From NCBI GenBank assembly GCA_002928495.1, contig PERF01000011.1, forward strand, positions 1 to 37,739: a DNA stretch of 37,739 nt, written 5' to 3'. The stretch is from Methylobacter sp. GTDB taxonomy: Bacteria; Pseudomonadota; Gammaproteobacteria; Methylococcales; Methylomonadaceae. Every line of letters starts with the position of its first letter. The first letter of the stretch is position 1. The translations under genes were made by a program, and so were the position numbers. The notes beneath the pieces are model-generated. The model searched no databases and was not told the origin of the DNA. It saw nothing but the letters and a program-made list of their open reading frames with translations. This document shows, one piece after another, positions 19,647-27,630 of this stretch.

Positions 19647-20324
19647 CTAACCGCGGTTACTGCTTGAAGTAACCGCGGTTATCTCTTCAGTGTGATTGTT
19701 TTCCGTGGCCAGTACTTCCATGTGCTTCCAACGGTTTACAATCCGGCAAAAAACCTCAGCGGTTTTTTCCGCATCATAAAGCGCCGAGTGCGCCATTTCG
19801 TTATCCCATTCAATACCCGCATGATGGGCAATTTTGGCTAAAACCGTCTGCCGGTAGGCTAATCCGCCTAGGGTGGCGGTATCAAACGTACTAAACGGGT
19901 GAAACGGACTTCTTTTTAGTTGTGTGCGGTGAATCGCGGCGTTGAGGAAATTTAAATCAAAACTTGGGTTGTGCCCGACCAGTATTGCTTTAGTGCATTC
20001 ATTGCGTTTAATGGCTTGCCGTATCGGTTTGAATAACAGGTTTAAGGCATCCCGTTCCTCCACCGCCATTCGGAACGGGTGGTAAGGGTCTATGCCATTG
20101 AATTTAAGCGCTGCTTCGTCAAATTCCGCATTCTTGAACGGGATAACATGCGTCGAGTAACTCTCGCTCGTAATTAAGTCTTGTTGACAATCATATTCAA
20201 CAATCACCGCGGCAATTTCCAACAAAGCATGTTTCTTTGGGTTAAATCCGGCTGTTTCGATATCGACTATGACCGGTAAATATCCGCGGAACCGTTGGCC
20301 GAGTGGAGTAAAAATTTTTTCCAT
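19647..20324 (-). CDS. rnt: Ribonuclease T
   Basis: A 225-residue DEDD-family 3'-5' exonuclease that trims tRNA and stable RNA ends and takes part in end turnover. Motif I is VIVDIETAGFN (Asp/Glu), motif II is LVGHNPSFDLNFLN, and motif III is HSALYDAEKTAE with the general-base His. FNGIDPYHPFR and RSPFHPFSTFDTATLGGLAY are typical of RNase T. It diverges from mlaA and is convergent with grxD. Its last codons lie inside the 14-bp inverted repeat at 19648-19681, so that structure is part of the coding sequence. Confidence 0.95.
   Translation of the reverse strand: MEKIFTPLGQRFRGYLPVIVDIETAGFNPKKHALLEIAAVIVEYDCQQDLITSESYSTHVIPFKNAEFDEAALKFNGIDPYHPFRMAVEERDALNLLFKPIRQAIKRNECTKAILVGHNPSFDLNFLNAAIHRTQLKRSPFHPFSTFDTATLGGLAYRQTVLAKIAHHAGIEWDNEMAHSALYDAEKTAEVFCRIVNRWKHMEVLATENNHTEEITAVTSSSNRG
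19648..19681. terminator. Perfect 14-bp inverted repeat at the grxD/rnt convergence
   Basis: TAACCGCGGTTACT (19648-19661), a 6-base loop, then AGTAACCGCGGTTA (19668-19681). Each arm itself contains the palindrome AACCGCGGTT. It starts 3 bases after the grxD stop and encodes the C-terminus of RNase T. No T-run follows in the grxD direction, and only GTTTT in the rnt direction, so it may act as an RNA 3'-end stabiliser or a weak bidirectional terminator. Confidence 0.6.
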
Positions 20325-20377
20325 TGAATTGTTGATTATTTGAAATATTTAATGTTCAGTTATAAGCTTTTTGTGTA

Positions 20378-20386
20378 TGCTATTAT
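20378..20386 (+). promoter_or_regulatory. Putative extended -10 element for mlaA
   Basis: TGCTATTAT matches an extended -10 (TGnTATAAT, one mismatch), 62 bases before the mlaA ATG. A -35 at the usual distance is not evident. Confidence 0.35.
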
Positions 20387-20447
20387 GCATGACTGCCAAG
20401 GCAAACAAGTAATTGATAATAAAAAAACATAGCAGGAGATTCATAGA

Positions 20448-21200
20448 ATGCTAACTAAAAAACTCATCCAAGCGGCTGGCGCGTTAGTTTTCAGTTTATT
20501 AACCGCGTGCGCTACCGTAGGGGAGGGCGATGCCCGTGATCCTTTAGAAAGCTGGAACCGTGGCGTGCAGGATTTTAATGACGGGCTCGACAAATATGCC
20601 ATCAAGCCGGTGGCCCAAGGTTATCAGTGGATTACGCCGGATTTTGTCGATGAGGGCGTAAGCAATTTTTTTAGCAATATTGACGACATCAGCGTCACTA
20701 TTAATGACTTGCTGCAATTTAAACTGGAGCAGACCGGTTCGGACGGGGCAAGATTGATAGTTAACTCAGTTGCCGGCATTGGTGGCTTGATCGATGTTGC
20801 CAGCCTGATTGATTTGCCCAAGCATCGGGAAGATTTTGACCAAACCTTAGGGGTATGGGGCCTGCCCACCGGGCCATACTTGGTATTGCCGTTGTTTGGG
20901 CCCAGTTCGCCTCGCGGCGTATGCGGTCTTGTTGGCAAAGCAGCGATGAATCCGATCAGCTATATCGATTCCGCCGCGATCACCGGGGGGCTGTTTACGT
21001 TGAATACCATCGATGTGCGTTCGGATAATCTCACGACCGAAAAAATTATTGACGAAGCCTCTACCGACCGCTACGAGTTTTTGAAAAACGCTTATTTCCA
21101 AAACCGGAACTATTTGGTTAACGACGGCAACGTTCCTGAAAGCGAAGATTTTGATCTGGATGAAGAAAGCCAGGGGCCGGTCAACCCATTCAGCAAATAA
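20448..21200 (+). CDS. mlaA: Intermembrane phospholipid transport lipoprotein MlaA (VacJ)
   Basis: A 250-residue outer-membrane lipoprotein that removes mislocalised phospholipids from the outer leaflet and passes them to the Mla pathway. The lipobox is LLTAC with Cys21, and Ala22 at position +2 predicts outer-membrane sorting. The VacJ domain follows, with DPLESWNRGVQDFND, ISVTINDLLQFK, NSVAGIGGLIDVAS and EDFDQTLGVWGLPTGPYLVLP. An acidic tail closes the protein. AGGAG lies 9 bases before the ATG. The other mla genes are not in this window, as is usual for mlaA. It is convergent with pyrC, with about 50 bases between and no obvious terminator. Confidence 0.95.
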   Translation: MLTKKLIQAAGALVFSLLTACATVGEGDARDPLESWNRGVQDFNDGLDKYAIKPVAQGYQWITPDFVDEGVSNFFSNIDDISVTINDLLQFKLEQTGSDGARLIVNSVAGIGGLIDVASLIDLPKHREDFDQTLGVWGLPTGPYLVLPLFGPSSPRGVCGLVGKAAMNPISYIDSAAITGGLFTLNTIDVRSDNLTTEKIIDEASTDRYEFLKNAYFQNRNYLVNDGNVPESEDFDLDEESQGPVNPFSK

Positions 21201-21250
21201 CAGCGCCGATTTTGATCTTGGTTTCTGCAGGTTGTCATGATTTGTGGAAA

Positions 21251-22285
21251 CTAAGATGCCAGCTGCCAGTTTAAAACCTCTCCCGCTTTGAGCGGAATAA
21301 TCGAAGTTTTTTCGTTGTCGTAAGAATTAGGCACTTGCCACGGGTTTTTTTCAAGCATTATGGTGGCGGTGTTCCGTGGCAGCCGATAAAAGTCGGCACC
21401 GTAAAAGCTGGCAAAAGCCTCCAGTTTTTCCAAAGCTCCAACGTGCTCAAAGGCTTCCGCGTAGAGCGGCAAAGCTGCAAAAGCATTGAAACAGCCGGCA
21501 CAGCCGCAAGCTGATTCTTTGTCCGATCTAAGATGCGGGGCGCTATCGGTGCCTAGAAAAAACCTAGAATCGCCACTAGTCGCCGCTGACAGCAGCGCTT
21601 GACGGTGTTCTTCCCGTTTCAACACCGGCAGGCAATAGTTATGGGGTCTGATAGCGCCGGCCAGTAAAGCATTTCGGTTATAAAGCAAATGCTGCGGTGT
21701 GATGGTTGCCGCTAAATTCGAACTTTGCGATTTGACAAACTCCACCGCTTCTTTGGTGGTTACATGCTCCAGAACAATTCGTAAGCCGGGAAAATCATGG
21801 ATTATGCTAGACAAGACCTTGTCGACAAAGACACGTTCCCGGTCGAAAATGTCACAATCGGGGTCGGTAACTTCGCCATGTATCAATAACGGCAAGCCGG
21901 ATTTTTCCATCGCGGCAAGCTGTGGATAAATTTGTTTAATATCCGGCACGCCGGCTTCGGAATTTGTGGTTGCCCCGGCGGGATATAATTTAATGCCGTG
22001 GATATAGTCTGATTGCGCGGCCAGAGCAATTTCTTCCGCCGTGGTTTCTGAGCTCAGATACAAGGTCATTAAAGGTTCAAAGTCTGAGTTTTCCGGTAAT
22101 GCCGATAGTATCTCTTGACGATAAAGCAAAGCCTGCGACACTGTGATTATGGGCGGCTTCAAATTCGGCATGATGATCGCCCTGCCGAATTGGCGGGCAG
22201 TGTGTCCGATTACGGCTTTTAAAATGGCTCCGTTTCTGACATGGAGATGCCAATCATCAGGTTTGGTAAGGATTAATTTTTGCAT
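21251..22285 (-). CDS. pyrC: Dihydroorotase
   Basis: Cyclises carbamoyl-aspartate to dihydroorotate in pyrimidine synthesis. At 344 residues it is the class II, E. coli-like monofunctional enzyme. Metal ligands appear as His13 and His15 in DDWHLHVRNG, the probable carbamylated Lys in HGIKLYPAGATTNS, IHGEV, EHVTT and the catalytic Asp in GTDSAPH. CGCAGCFNAFAALPLYAE is typical of the C-terminal part. All key residues are present. It diverges from the fmdB-like gene across 108 bases. Confidence 0.96.
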   Translation of the reverse strand: MQKLILTKPDDWHLHVRNGAILKAVIGHTARQFGRAIIMPNLKPPIITVSQALLYRQEILSALPENSDFEPLMTLYLSSETTAEEIALAAQSDYIHGIKLYPAGATTNSEAGVPDIKQIYPQLAAMEKSGLPLLIHGEVTDPDCDIFDRERVFVDKVLSSIIHDFPGLRIVLEHVTTKEAVEFVKSQSSNLAATITPQHLLYNRNALLAGAIRPHNYCLPVLKREEHRQALLSAATSGDSRFFLGTDSAPHLRSDKESACGCAGCFNAFAALPLYAEAFEHVGALEKLEAFASFYGADFYRLPRNTATIMLEKNPWQVPNSYDNEKTSIIPLKAGEVLNWQLAS

Positions 22286-22336
22286 CCGTAAGGCAATTGT
22301 TTTGTAAAATTAAGCACAGATTTTATCGTAATGGAC

Positions 22337-22364
22337 TTGAAAAGCTATCAAAGTGCCTTATTGT
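22337..22364 (+). promoter_or_regulatory. Putative promoter for the fmdB-like / aspS genes
   Basis: TTGAAA (22337-22342) and TATTGT (22359-22364) are spaced by 16 bases, about 30 bases before the fmdB-like start. The match is moderate. Confidence 0.4.
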
Positions 22365-22393
22365 ATTAATTATTTTTTCTTTAGGAGCCCAAC

Positions 22394-22672
22394 ATGCCGA
22401 TTTATGAATATCAATGCCAGTCATGCGGCCACGAGCATGAAGCGCTGCAAAAGCTCAACTCGGAGCCATTGCTTCATTGCCCGGCATGCAGCAAGCCCGA
22501 TTTAGTGAAAAAAATCTCTGCGGCCGGTTTCCGGTTAAAAGGCGGCGGCTGGTACGAGACCGATTTCAAAAGCGGAACTAAAAAAAACGTGGCGGGCGAA
22601 GCTAGCTCTACCTCCACCACTACCGCAAGTACGAGTACGGGCCACACTTGCAGCGGCAATTGCAGCCATTAA
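22394..22672 (+). CDS. FmdB-family zinc-ribbon protein
   Basis: A 92-residue protein starting MPIYEYQCQSCGHEHEALQK, the usual FmdB/CxxC_CxxC_SSSS start. Two CxxC pairs (CQSC and CPAC) form a zinc ribbon, and the C-terminal part is rich in Ser and Thr (ASSTSTTTASTSTG) and ends with two more cysteines. AGGAG precedes the ATG. The family is of unknown or regulatory function; the name comes from a formamidase regulator and does not transfer. The gene very often lies just upstream of aspS, as here (58 bases), but in many relatives a DUF502 membrane-protein gene lies between, and that gene is missing. Confidence 0.9.
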   Translation: MPIYEYQCQSCGHEHEALQKLNSEPLLHCPACSKPDLVKKISAAGFRLKGGGWYETDFKSGTKKNVAGEASSTSTTTASTSTGHTCSGNCSH

Positions 22673-22730
22673 TGCGGATTGGGTTAGCCGACAGTTAGGA
22701 CATCATTAAATATTAGGATATAGGTTTATT

Positions 22731-24533
22731 ATGCGTACTCACAAATGTGGGGAATTAAACACACAACAGTTAGATGCAATGGTGCAATTATGTGGTTGGG
22801 TGCACCGCCGCCGTGACCATGGCGGCGTTATCTTTATCGATTTGCGCGATCGTTCCGGTCTTGTGCAAATTGTATTCGACCCGGATTATCCCGAAACTTT
22901 TGCGCTTGCCGAAAGTGTACGCAGTGAGTACGTGTTAAAAATCGAAGGTAAAGTTCGTCACAGGCCTGAAGGCACCGTTAATCCCAATATGCGCACCGGA
23001 GAAATTGAGGTGTTGGTCAACCACCTGGAAGTGCTCAATGAGTCCGAAACTCCGCCGTTTCCGATAGAAAGCGAAATCGAGGTTAATGAAGAAACCCGGT
23101 TGCGCTACCGTTATATCGATCTGCGTCGCACGGCCATGCAGGAAAAAATGCGGGTACGCCGGGATGTGACCCGTGTGTTAAGAAACTTTCTGGATGCGCA
23201 CGATTTTTTTGAAATCGAAACGCCTTATCTCACCAAAGCGACACCGGAAGGCGCACGCGACTATATTGTGCCCAGCCGCACCCATGAAAACGCCTTTTTT
23301 GCGCTGCCACAATCGCCGCAACTTTATAAACAGTTACTGATGATTGCCGGCATGGATCGCTATTACCAAGTTGTGCGTTGTTTCCGCGACGAAGATTTGC
23401 GAGCGGACCGGCAGCCTGAATTCACCCAGCTGGATATCGAGACATCGTTTTTAGACGAAAACGAAATCATGCAAATCATGGAAGAGATGATACGCCGGTT
23501 ATTCGCTGAGGTTATCGATGTCCGGCTCGATCCGGTTTTTCCACGCATGACTTATCAGGAAGCCATGTCCCGTTTCGGTATAGACCGGCCGGATTTGAGA
23601 ATTCCGTTGGAGCTGGTGGATATTGCCGATGAAATGAAAGAAGTAGATTTCAAAGTATTCTCAGGCCCGGCCAACGATGCCAAAGGCAGAGTGGTAGCTA
23701 TGCGCGTGCCAAATGGTGGGGAATTAAGCCGTAAAGACATCGACGATTTAACCAAGTTTGTCGGTATTTACGGTGCCAAAGGCTTGGCCTATATCAAAGT
23801 CAACGACCGAAACGGCGGGATTGAAGGTTTGCAATCGCCTATCGTTAAATTCGCCGCGCCTGAAGTTTGGGAAAAAGTGCTGCAAAAAACCGGGGCGCAA
23901 ACCGGCGACTTAGTATTTTTTGGCGCCGATAAGGCCACCATTGTCAACGAAGCTATGGGCGCTCTGCGGGTTAAACTTGGTCATGATTTAGGTATGGTTG
24001 AAGGTGCATGGAAGCCGCTTTGGGTTATTGATTTCCCGATGTTTGAATGGGATGAAAAAAACCAGCGCTATACAGCTATTCATCATCCTTTTACCGCGCC
24101 TAGTTGCACCCCCGAAGCACTGGTAGCCGATCCCGGAGCCGCCTTGTCACGGGCTTATGATTTAGTGCTCAACGGAACCGAAGTCGGCGGCGGCTCCATC
24201 CGTATCAACCGAATGGCCATGCAGGAAACCGTATTTAGAATTTTAGGGATCAGTGAAGCCGAGGCGAGAGAAAAGTTCGGCTTTTTACTGGACGCTCTGA
24301 AATACGGCGCACCGCCGCATGGCGGGTTGGCTTTCGGCCTTGACCGATTGGTTATGCTGATGACGGGTTCGCATTCAATCCGCGACGTTATTGCCTTCCC
24401 TAAAACCCAATCCGCAGCTTGTCCATTGGTCAACGCACCGGCTCCGGTCAGTGAGGAGCAACTGAAAGAATTAGGCATCAAATTACGAAAGCCTGGAAAA
24501 GACCCTGAGCAAGCTAATCAGGCGGCGGGTTAA
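22731..24533 (+). CDS. aspS: Aspartate--tRNA ligase, probably non-discriminating (Asp/Asn)
   Basis: A 600-residue bacterial class-II synthetase. The N-terminal OB fold binds the anticodon ([20 protein letters not shown]), motif 2 is [19 protein letters not shown], the GAD insertion domain lies in the middle (about 280-420), and motif 3 is [13 protein letters not shown]. Position 30 is His, where the E. coli enzyme has Leu, and RPEG gives a Gly near residue 81. These residues resemble the Pseudomonas aeruginosa enzyme, which also charges tRNA-Asn and depends on the GatCAB amidotransferase. That reading is inference; no gatCAB or asnS is in this window. The gene is followed by nadA after 30 bases, probably in the same transcript. 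Confidence 0.95.
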   Translation: MRTHKCGELNTQQLDAMVQLCGWVHRRRDHGGVIFIDLRDRSGLVQIVFDPDYPETFALAESVRSEYVLKIEGKVRHRPEGTVNPNMRTGEIEVLVNHLEVLNESETPPFPIESEIEVNEETRLRYRYIDLRRTAMQEKMRVRRDVTRVLRNFLDAHDFFEIETPYLTKATPEGARDYIVPSRTHENAFFALPQSPQLYKQLLMIAGMDRYYQVVRCFRDEDLRADRQPEFTQLDIETSFLDENEIMQIMEEMIRRLFAEVIDVRLDPVFPRMTYQEAMSRFGIDRPDLRIPLELVDIADEMKEVDFKVFSGPANDAKGRVVAMRVPNGGELSRKDIDDLTKFVGIYGAKGLAYIKVNDRNGGIEGLQSPIVKFAAPEVWEKVLQKTGAQTGDLVFFGADKATIVNEAMGALRVKLGHDLGMVEGAWKPLWVIDFPMFEWDEKNQRYTAIHHPFTAPSCTPEALVADPGAALSRAYDLVLNGTEVGGGSIRINRMAMQETVFRILGISEAEAREKFGFLLDALKYGAPPHGGLAFGLDRLVMLMTGSHSIRDVIAFPKTQSAACPLVNAPAPVSEEQLKELGIKLRKPGKDPEQANQAAG

Positions 24534-24563
24534 TTTAATCAATACATGACTTAATACACTATT

Positions 24564-25649
24564 ATGGCATTACCGATAGAAGATTTTGCGTTATTAAGCG
24601 ATGAGGAATGCGACGCAAGAATTGTTGCCGCCAAAGACAAATTGGGTGGCAGTTGCGTAATTTTAGGTCATCACTATCAACGTGACGAAGTCTTTAAGCA
24701 TGCCCATTTTTCCGGTGACTCGCTGAAGCTTTCGCGTAATGCCGCCGAATCCGATGCCAAATACATTGTGTTCTGTGGTGTGCATTTTATGGCCGAAGTT
24801 GCCGACATACTGTCCAAGCCCGAGCAAATTTCAATTTTGCCGGATATGGCGGCCGGATGTTCAATGGCGGACATGGCTAATTTGGTTAAAGTCAATCAGT
24901 GTTGGCAGGAACTAGCGAATATTTTGGATCCCGATTCGGCCGTTACCCCAATCACGTATATAAATTCAGCGGCTGATTTAAAAGCGTTTTGCGGCGATCA
25001 CGGCGGCATAGTCTGCACTTCTTCCAATGCGCAAAGAATTTTGGAATGGGCGTTTGCACGGCGTGAGAAAATTTTGTTTTTCCCGGATCAGCACTTGGGG
25101 CGCAACACGGCCTTCAATATGGGAATTCCTCTGGAAGCCATGGTCACTTGGGATTTCTCTAAACCGCAAGGCGGACTAACGGTTGAACAAATTAAAAATG
25201 CCAAAATGATTTTGTGGAATGGGTTTTGTTCCGTGCACCAAGTCTTCCAGGCCAAACAAATTGACGATTTCCTGGAACGCCACCCGGAAACTCAAGTTAT
25301 TTCGCATCCTGAAGCATGCTTCGAAGTTTGCCAAAAATCCGACTTTATCGGTTCTACCGAGTTTATTCTTAAAACCGTCAGAGAGTCGGCGCCGAATAGC
25401 CGCTGGCTGGTTGCTACCGAACTTAATTTAGTCAACCGGTTACATGAGGAATGCAAGTCCCAAGGAAAAAATGTGCATTTTATGTCGCCCATGCTTTGTA
25501 TGTGTTCGACCATGTTCAGAACCGATCCCCAACACTTGACTTGGGTTTTGGAAAACCTGGTTGAAGGGCATGTGGTCAACCAAATTTCTGTACCTTCAAA
25601 AATTGCGCAATCCGCTAAAATGGCGTTGGATGATATGCTGCTGGTCTAG
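24564..25649 (+). CDS. nadA: Quinolinate synthase
   Basis: Condenses iminoaspartate with dihydroxyacetone phosphate to quinolinate, the route to NAD. The 361 residues show LGHHYQRDEV, a first cluster cysteine in AAGCSMADMA, a second in WNGFCSVHQVF, HPEACFEVC, and a third in MLCMCSTMFR, consistent with the [4Fe-4S] A-type enzyme. The Shine-Dalgarno sequence is weak, as expected if it is translated downstream of aspS. nadB and nadC are not here. Transcription probably continues into the gap at 25650-25814 because no T-tailed terminator is evident. Confidence 0.96.
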   Translation: MALPIEDFALLSDEECDARIVAAKDKLGGSCVILGHHYQRDEVFKHAHFSGDSLKLSRNAAESDAKYIVFCGVHFMAEVADILSKPEQISILPDMAAGCSMADMANLVKVNQCWQELANILDPDSAVTPITYINSAADLKAFCGDHGGIVCTSSNAQRILEWAFARREKILFFPDQHLGRNTAFNMGIPLEAMVTWDFSKPQGGLTVEQIKNAKMILWNGFCSVHQVFQAKQIDDFLERHPETQVISHPEACFEVCQKSDFIGSTEFILKTVRESAPNSRWLVATELNLVNRLHEECKSQGKNVHFMSPMLCMCSTMFRTDPQHLTWVLENLVEGHVVNQISVPSKIAQSAKMALDDMLLV

Positions 25650-25691
25650 AAAGTTTTTTTGCCGATAACGATAAACTGCTAAACTAAAACA

Positions 25692-25760
25692 GGAGCCTTT
25701 TGCTATTAAGGCTCCAACTCTCTGAAGCGGCGTGCCGGAAAGTGGTGCCATGCTGCTTTC
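25692..25760 (+). ncRNA. Structured leader: two hairpins upstream of the PEP-CTERM gene
   Basis: Two stems can form in the 165-base gap. The first is GGAGCCTT (25692-25699) with AAGGCTCC (25708-25715), a perfect 8 bp around an 8-base loop. The second is GAAGCGGCGTG (25724-25734) with CATGCTGCTTTC (25749-25760), 11 pairs including two G-U pairs and one bulged base around a 14-base loop. Neither is followed by a T-run, so neither is a plain terminator. The second ends 54 bases before the ATG. It could be a cis-regulatory RNA; I match it to no known riboswitch class. Confidence 0.4.
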
Positions 25761-25814
25761 TGTCAATACATATTTGGGTTTTCGAAAGCTAAATTAAATC
25801 AATCTGGAGAAACT

Positions 25815-26501
25815 ATGAATAAAATATTGATTAACATTGTGGTTGCATTCTCGTTGTCGGCCGGATCCGCTAGCGTTTGGTCAAATGCATCGATGGGAGG
25901 CATAAACAGTCTGGGAGTTTATGATATCAGTATTGACACCAGTACTTTGAATGGGATAAGTGCGGGTCTGTCGTTCGATTTTCTTGCAAATAGTCCTGGT
26001 TTTGCTGATTTTGTCAGAATCAGTAACTTTGAAACGGACGGCGCGTTTGATTTTTTGAGCTTTGATACCTTTGGTGACGTAAGCGTGAATCCCGGCAGCA
26101 ATGCCACGTTAGGTAGTAGCGTTGATTTTTCTCAATTTTTTCAACCGCTTGTATTAGGTGATTTTGTTAACTTCAGACTTGACTTTCGCAATGACCCGGA
26201 TGCGGTTTTACCGGGCAGTACCGACTTCCAAAATATATTTACTGTGACGTTAACGGATGAAACCGGCGAAGATTCTTTAGTCCAAACCGATGATTCGGAA
26301 GGCACAGACGCACTGCTGCAAGCCGATTTTTCAATTACTCTGCCTCAAACTGCAGCTTTATCCCTTTTTAATGCTTCCGGGCTTACGATTACGGCAACAC
26401 CGGTTGCAGCGGTGCCTTTACCTGCAGCTTTACCCTTGATGGGTTTTGCAATCAGTATTTTGGCCGGATTGCAAAAGCGAAGAAAACTTTTAATGGTCTG
26501 A
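25815..26501 (+). CDS. PEP-CTERM sorting-domain protein of unknown function
   Basis: A 228-residue exported protein. It starts with a signal peptide (about 1-25) and ends with VPLPAALPLMGFAISILAGL followed by a basic tail (QKRRK), the tripartite PEP-CTERM signal (VPLPA box, hydrophobic helix, Arg/Lys cluster). Exosortase would cut here and pass the protein to the surface or matrix; the sorting enzyme is not in this window. The mature middle (about 26-195) is acidic, rich in Ser, Asp and Phe, with no cysteine, and shows no catalytic motif. GGAG lies 5 bases before the ATG. A strong terminator follows at 26522-26567. The role is probably in biofilm or extracellular matrix, from family context only. 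Confidence 0.88.
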   Translation: MNKILINIVVAFSLSAGSASVWSNASMGGINSLGVYDISIDTSTLNGISAGLSFDFLANSPGFADFVRISNFETDGAFDFLSFDTFGDVSVNPGSNATLGSSVDFSQFFQPLVLGDFVNFRLDFRNDPDAVLPGSTDFQNIFTVTLTDETGEDSLVQTDDSEGTDALLQADFSITLPQTAALSLFNASGLTITATPVAAVPLPAALPLMGFAISILAGLQKRRKLLMV

Positions 26502-26521
26502 TTTGAGATTTGGCTAAGCAA

Positions 26522-26567
26522 CGGCTGGCATAACTTAAACGATGGCTATGCCAGCCGGTTTGTTTTT
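26522..26567 (+). terminator. Intrinsic terminator after the PEP-CTERM gene
   Basis: CGGCTGGCATA (26522-26532) pairs perfectly with TATGCCAGCCG (26547-26557) around a 14-base loop, followed by GTTTGTTTTT. It lies between the PEP-CTERM gene and the convergent MOSC gene, whose stop codon touches the T-run. Confidence 0.88.
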
Positions 26568-27432
26568 AATCTTCGATCATTACATTATCGTTGCGTTTTA
26601 ACCAGCCCGGCTGTAAAACTCTGGCATAAACGCCAACACTGGGTAACTCTTTATTGGCAAACGGCACCAATGGCCGGTTTTTGGCAATGGCGTCTTTAAA
26701 AATACCATTGTCGGCGGGTAAGTCGCCTTGCGCTAATGTCGGCATAATACAACGCGGACACGGGTCAGTAATTTGCAAACGCAATTCGTTGCCTATACGG
26801 ATAGTTTTACCCACCCAAGCATTTTCAACGAATCCTTTAACTCCTGCGCTATTGATAATGATATTGGGTCTAAACCGTCGGGCTTCGAATCGGCCTGTTG
26901 GGTAACATTCCTGTAACGCCTCTAAGGAGCTGGTGGTCAGGATATGAATAGTCGCATAATCAAAAAACGTTCCTTCAGCCGCGTCGCCTGCGACAGCTTC
27001 ATTTGATATTTCATTGGCTTGTCCTGCATACTCGGGCCAAAATTGCTCTAATTGAGCTTGATTGGGGGCTTGGCTTTTAAGCTCCACTTTTTGGCCCAGG
27101 AATTGGGATATTTTGGCATTGATTTCAGTGTGGTCGCTGCGGACTAAGCTGCCGTCCGGCAATGTTATCCATACCGGCTCCGGATTGGCGGCTAACTCCG
27201 GATTGATGTATCTGGCCCGGAAATCGAAAAATCCCGGCCATTTCTTAGGATTTTTAGCGCTGACAACCTTTCCGGTATCCCTATCGATCAGTGCGTAGGC
27301 TCTATCGCCTAGCACGCCGGTCAGGCCCACATGAGAACCGTTGAGCTCTTCACCTTGCATGGATTTGACCGGATAACGCCAAATGGTTGAAACAGTATAT
27401 TCTTTAATTTCAGGTTGGTTGTTTGAAGTCAT
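26566..27432 (-). CDS. MOSC-domain protein, YcbX-like without the ferredoxin domain
   Basis: The ATG at 27432 gives 288 residues; the frame extends 47 codons further but those have no family counterpart, and AGG lies 6 bases before this ATG. An N-terminal MOSC beta-barrel domain (about 1-110) begins VSTIWRYPVKSMQGEELNGS and has GDRAYALID. The MOSC domain (about 140-280) holds RRFRPNIII and the conserved Cys in CPRCIMPTLAQGD. MOSC proteins use molybdenum cofactor; YcbX and mARC reduce N-hydroxylated compounds. The C-terminal [2Fe-2S] ferredoxin domain of E. coli YcbX is missing here, as in many single-domain relatives. Substrate unknown. Confidence 0.87.
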   Translation of the reverse strand: MTSNNQPEIKEYTVSTIWRYPVKSMQGEELNGSHVGLTGVLGDRAYALIDRDTGKVVSAKNPKKWPGFFDFRARYINPELAANPEPVWITLPDGSLVRSDHTEINAKISQFLGQKVELKSQAPNQAQLEQFWPEYAGQANEISNEAVAGDAAEGTFFDYATIHILTTSSLEALQECYPTGRFEARRFRPNIIINSAGVKGFVENAWVGKTIRIGNELRLQITDPCPRCIMPTLAQGDLPADNGIFKDAIAKNRPLVPFANKELPSVGVYARVLQPGWLKRNDNVMIED

Positions 27433-27630
27433 TGATGGCCTGCATATTTTTGTTGTTGTTAAGAACTGGCATTGCTGGTGTGATTTGAAACAAAACGCTT
27501 CGAATACAAAACGTGATTTTAGATTACAACATGCCTCACGCAAACTGAAGATAAAATTATATCCGGCACTCACGTTGCATTAGCTAGGCGAACATAGTAA
27601 CTTTTATGAATTTAGCCGACGCTTTCCAAC

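Noticed and set aside
25735-25760. Sigma-54 (-24/-12) promoter before the PEP-CTERM gene, as TGGTGCC...TGCT
   Set aside because: GG and GC are separated by 9 bases, not 10, and the flanking consensus is poor; another GG-N10-GC nearby matches no other consensus base. The hairpin explains the segment better.
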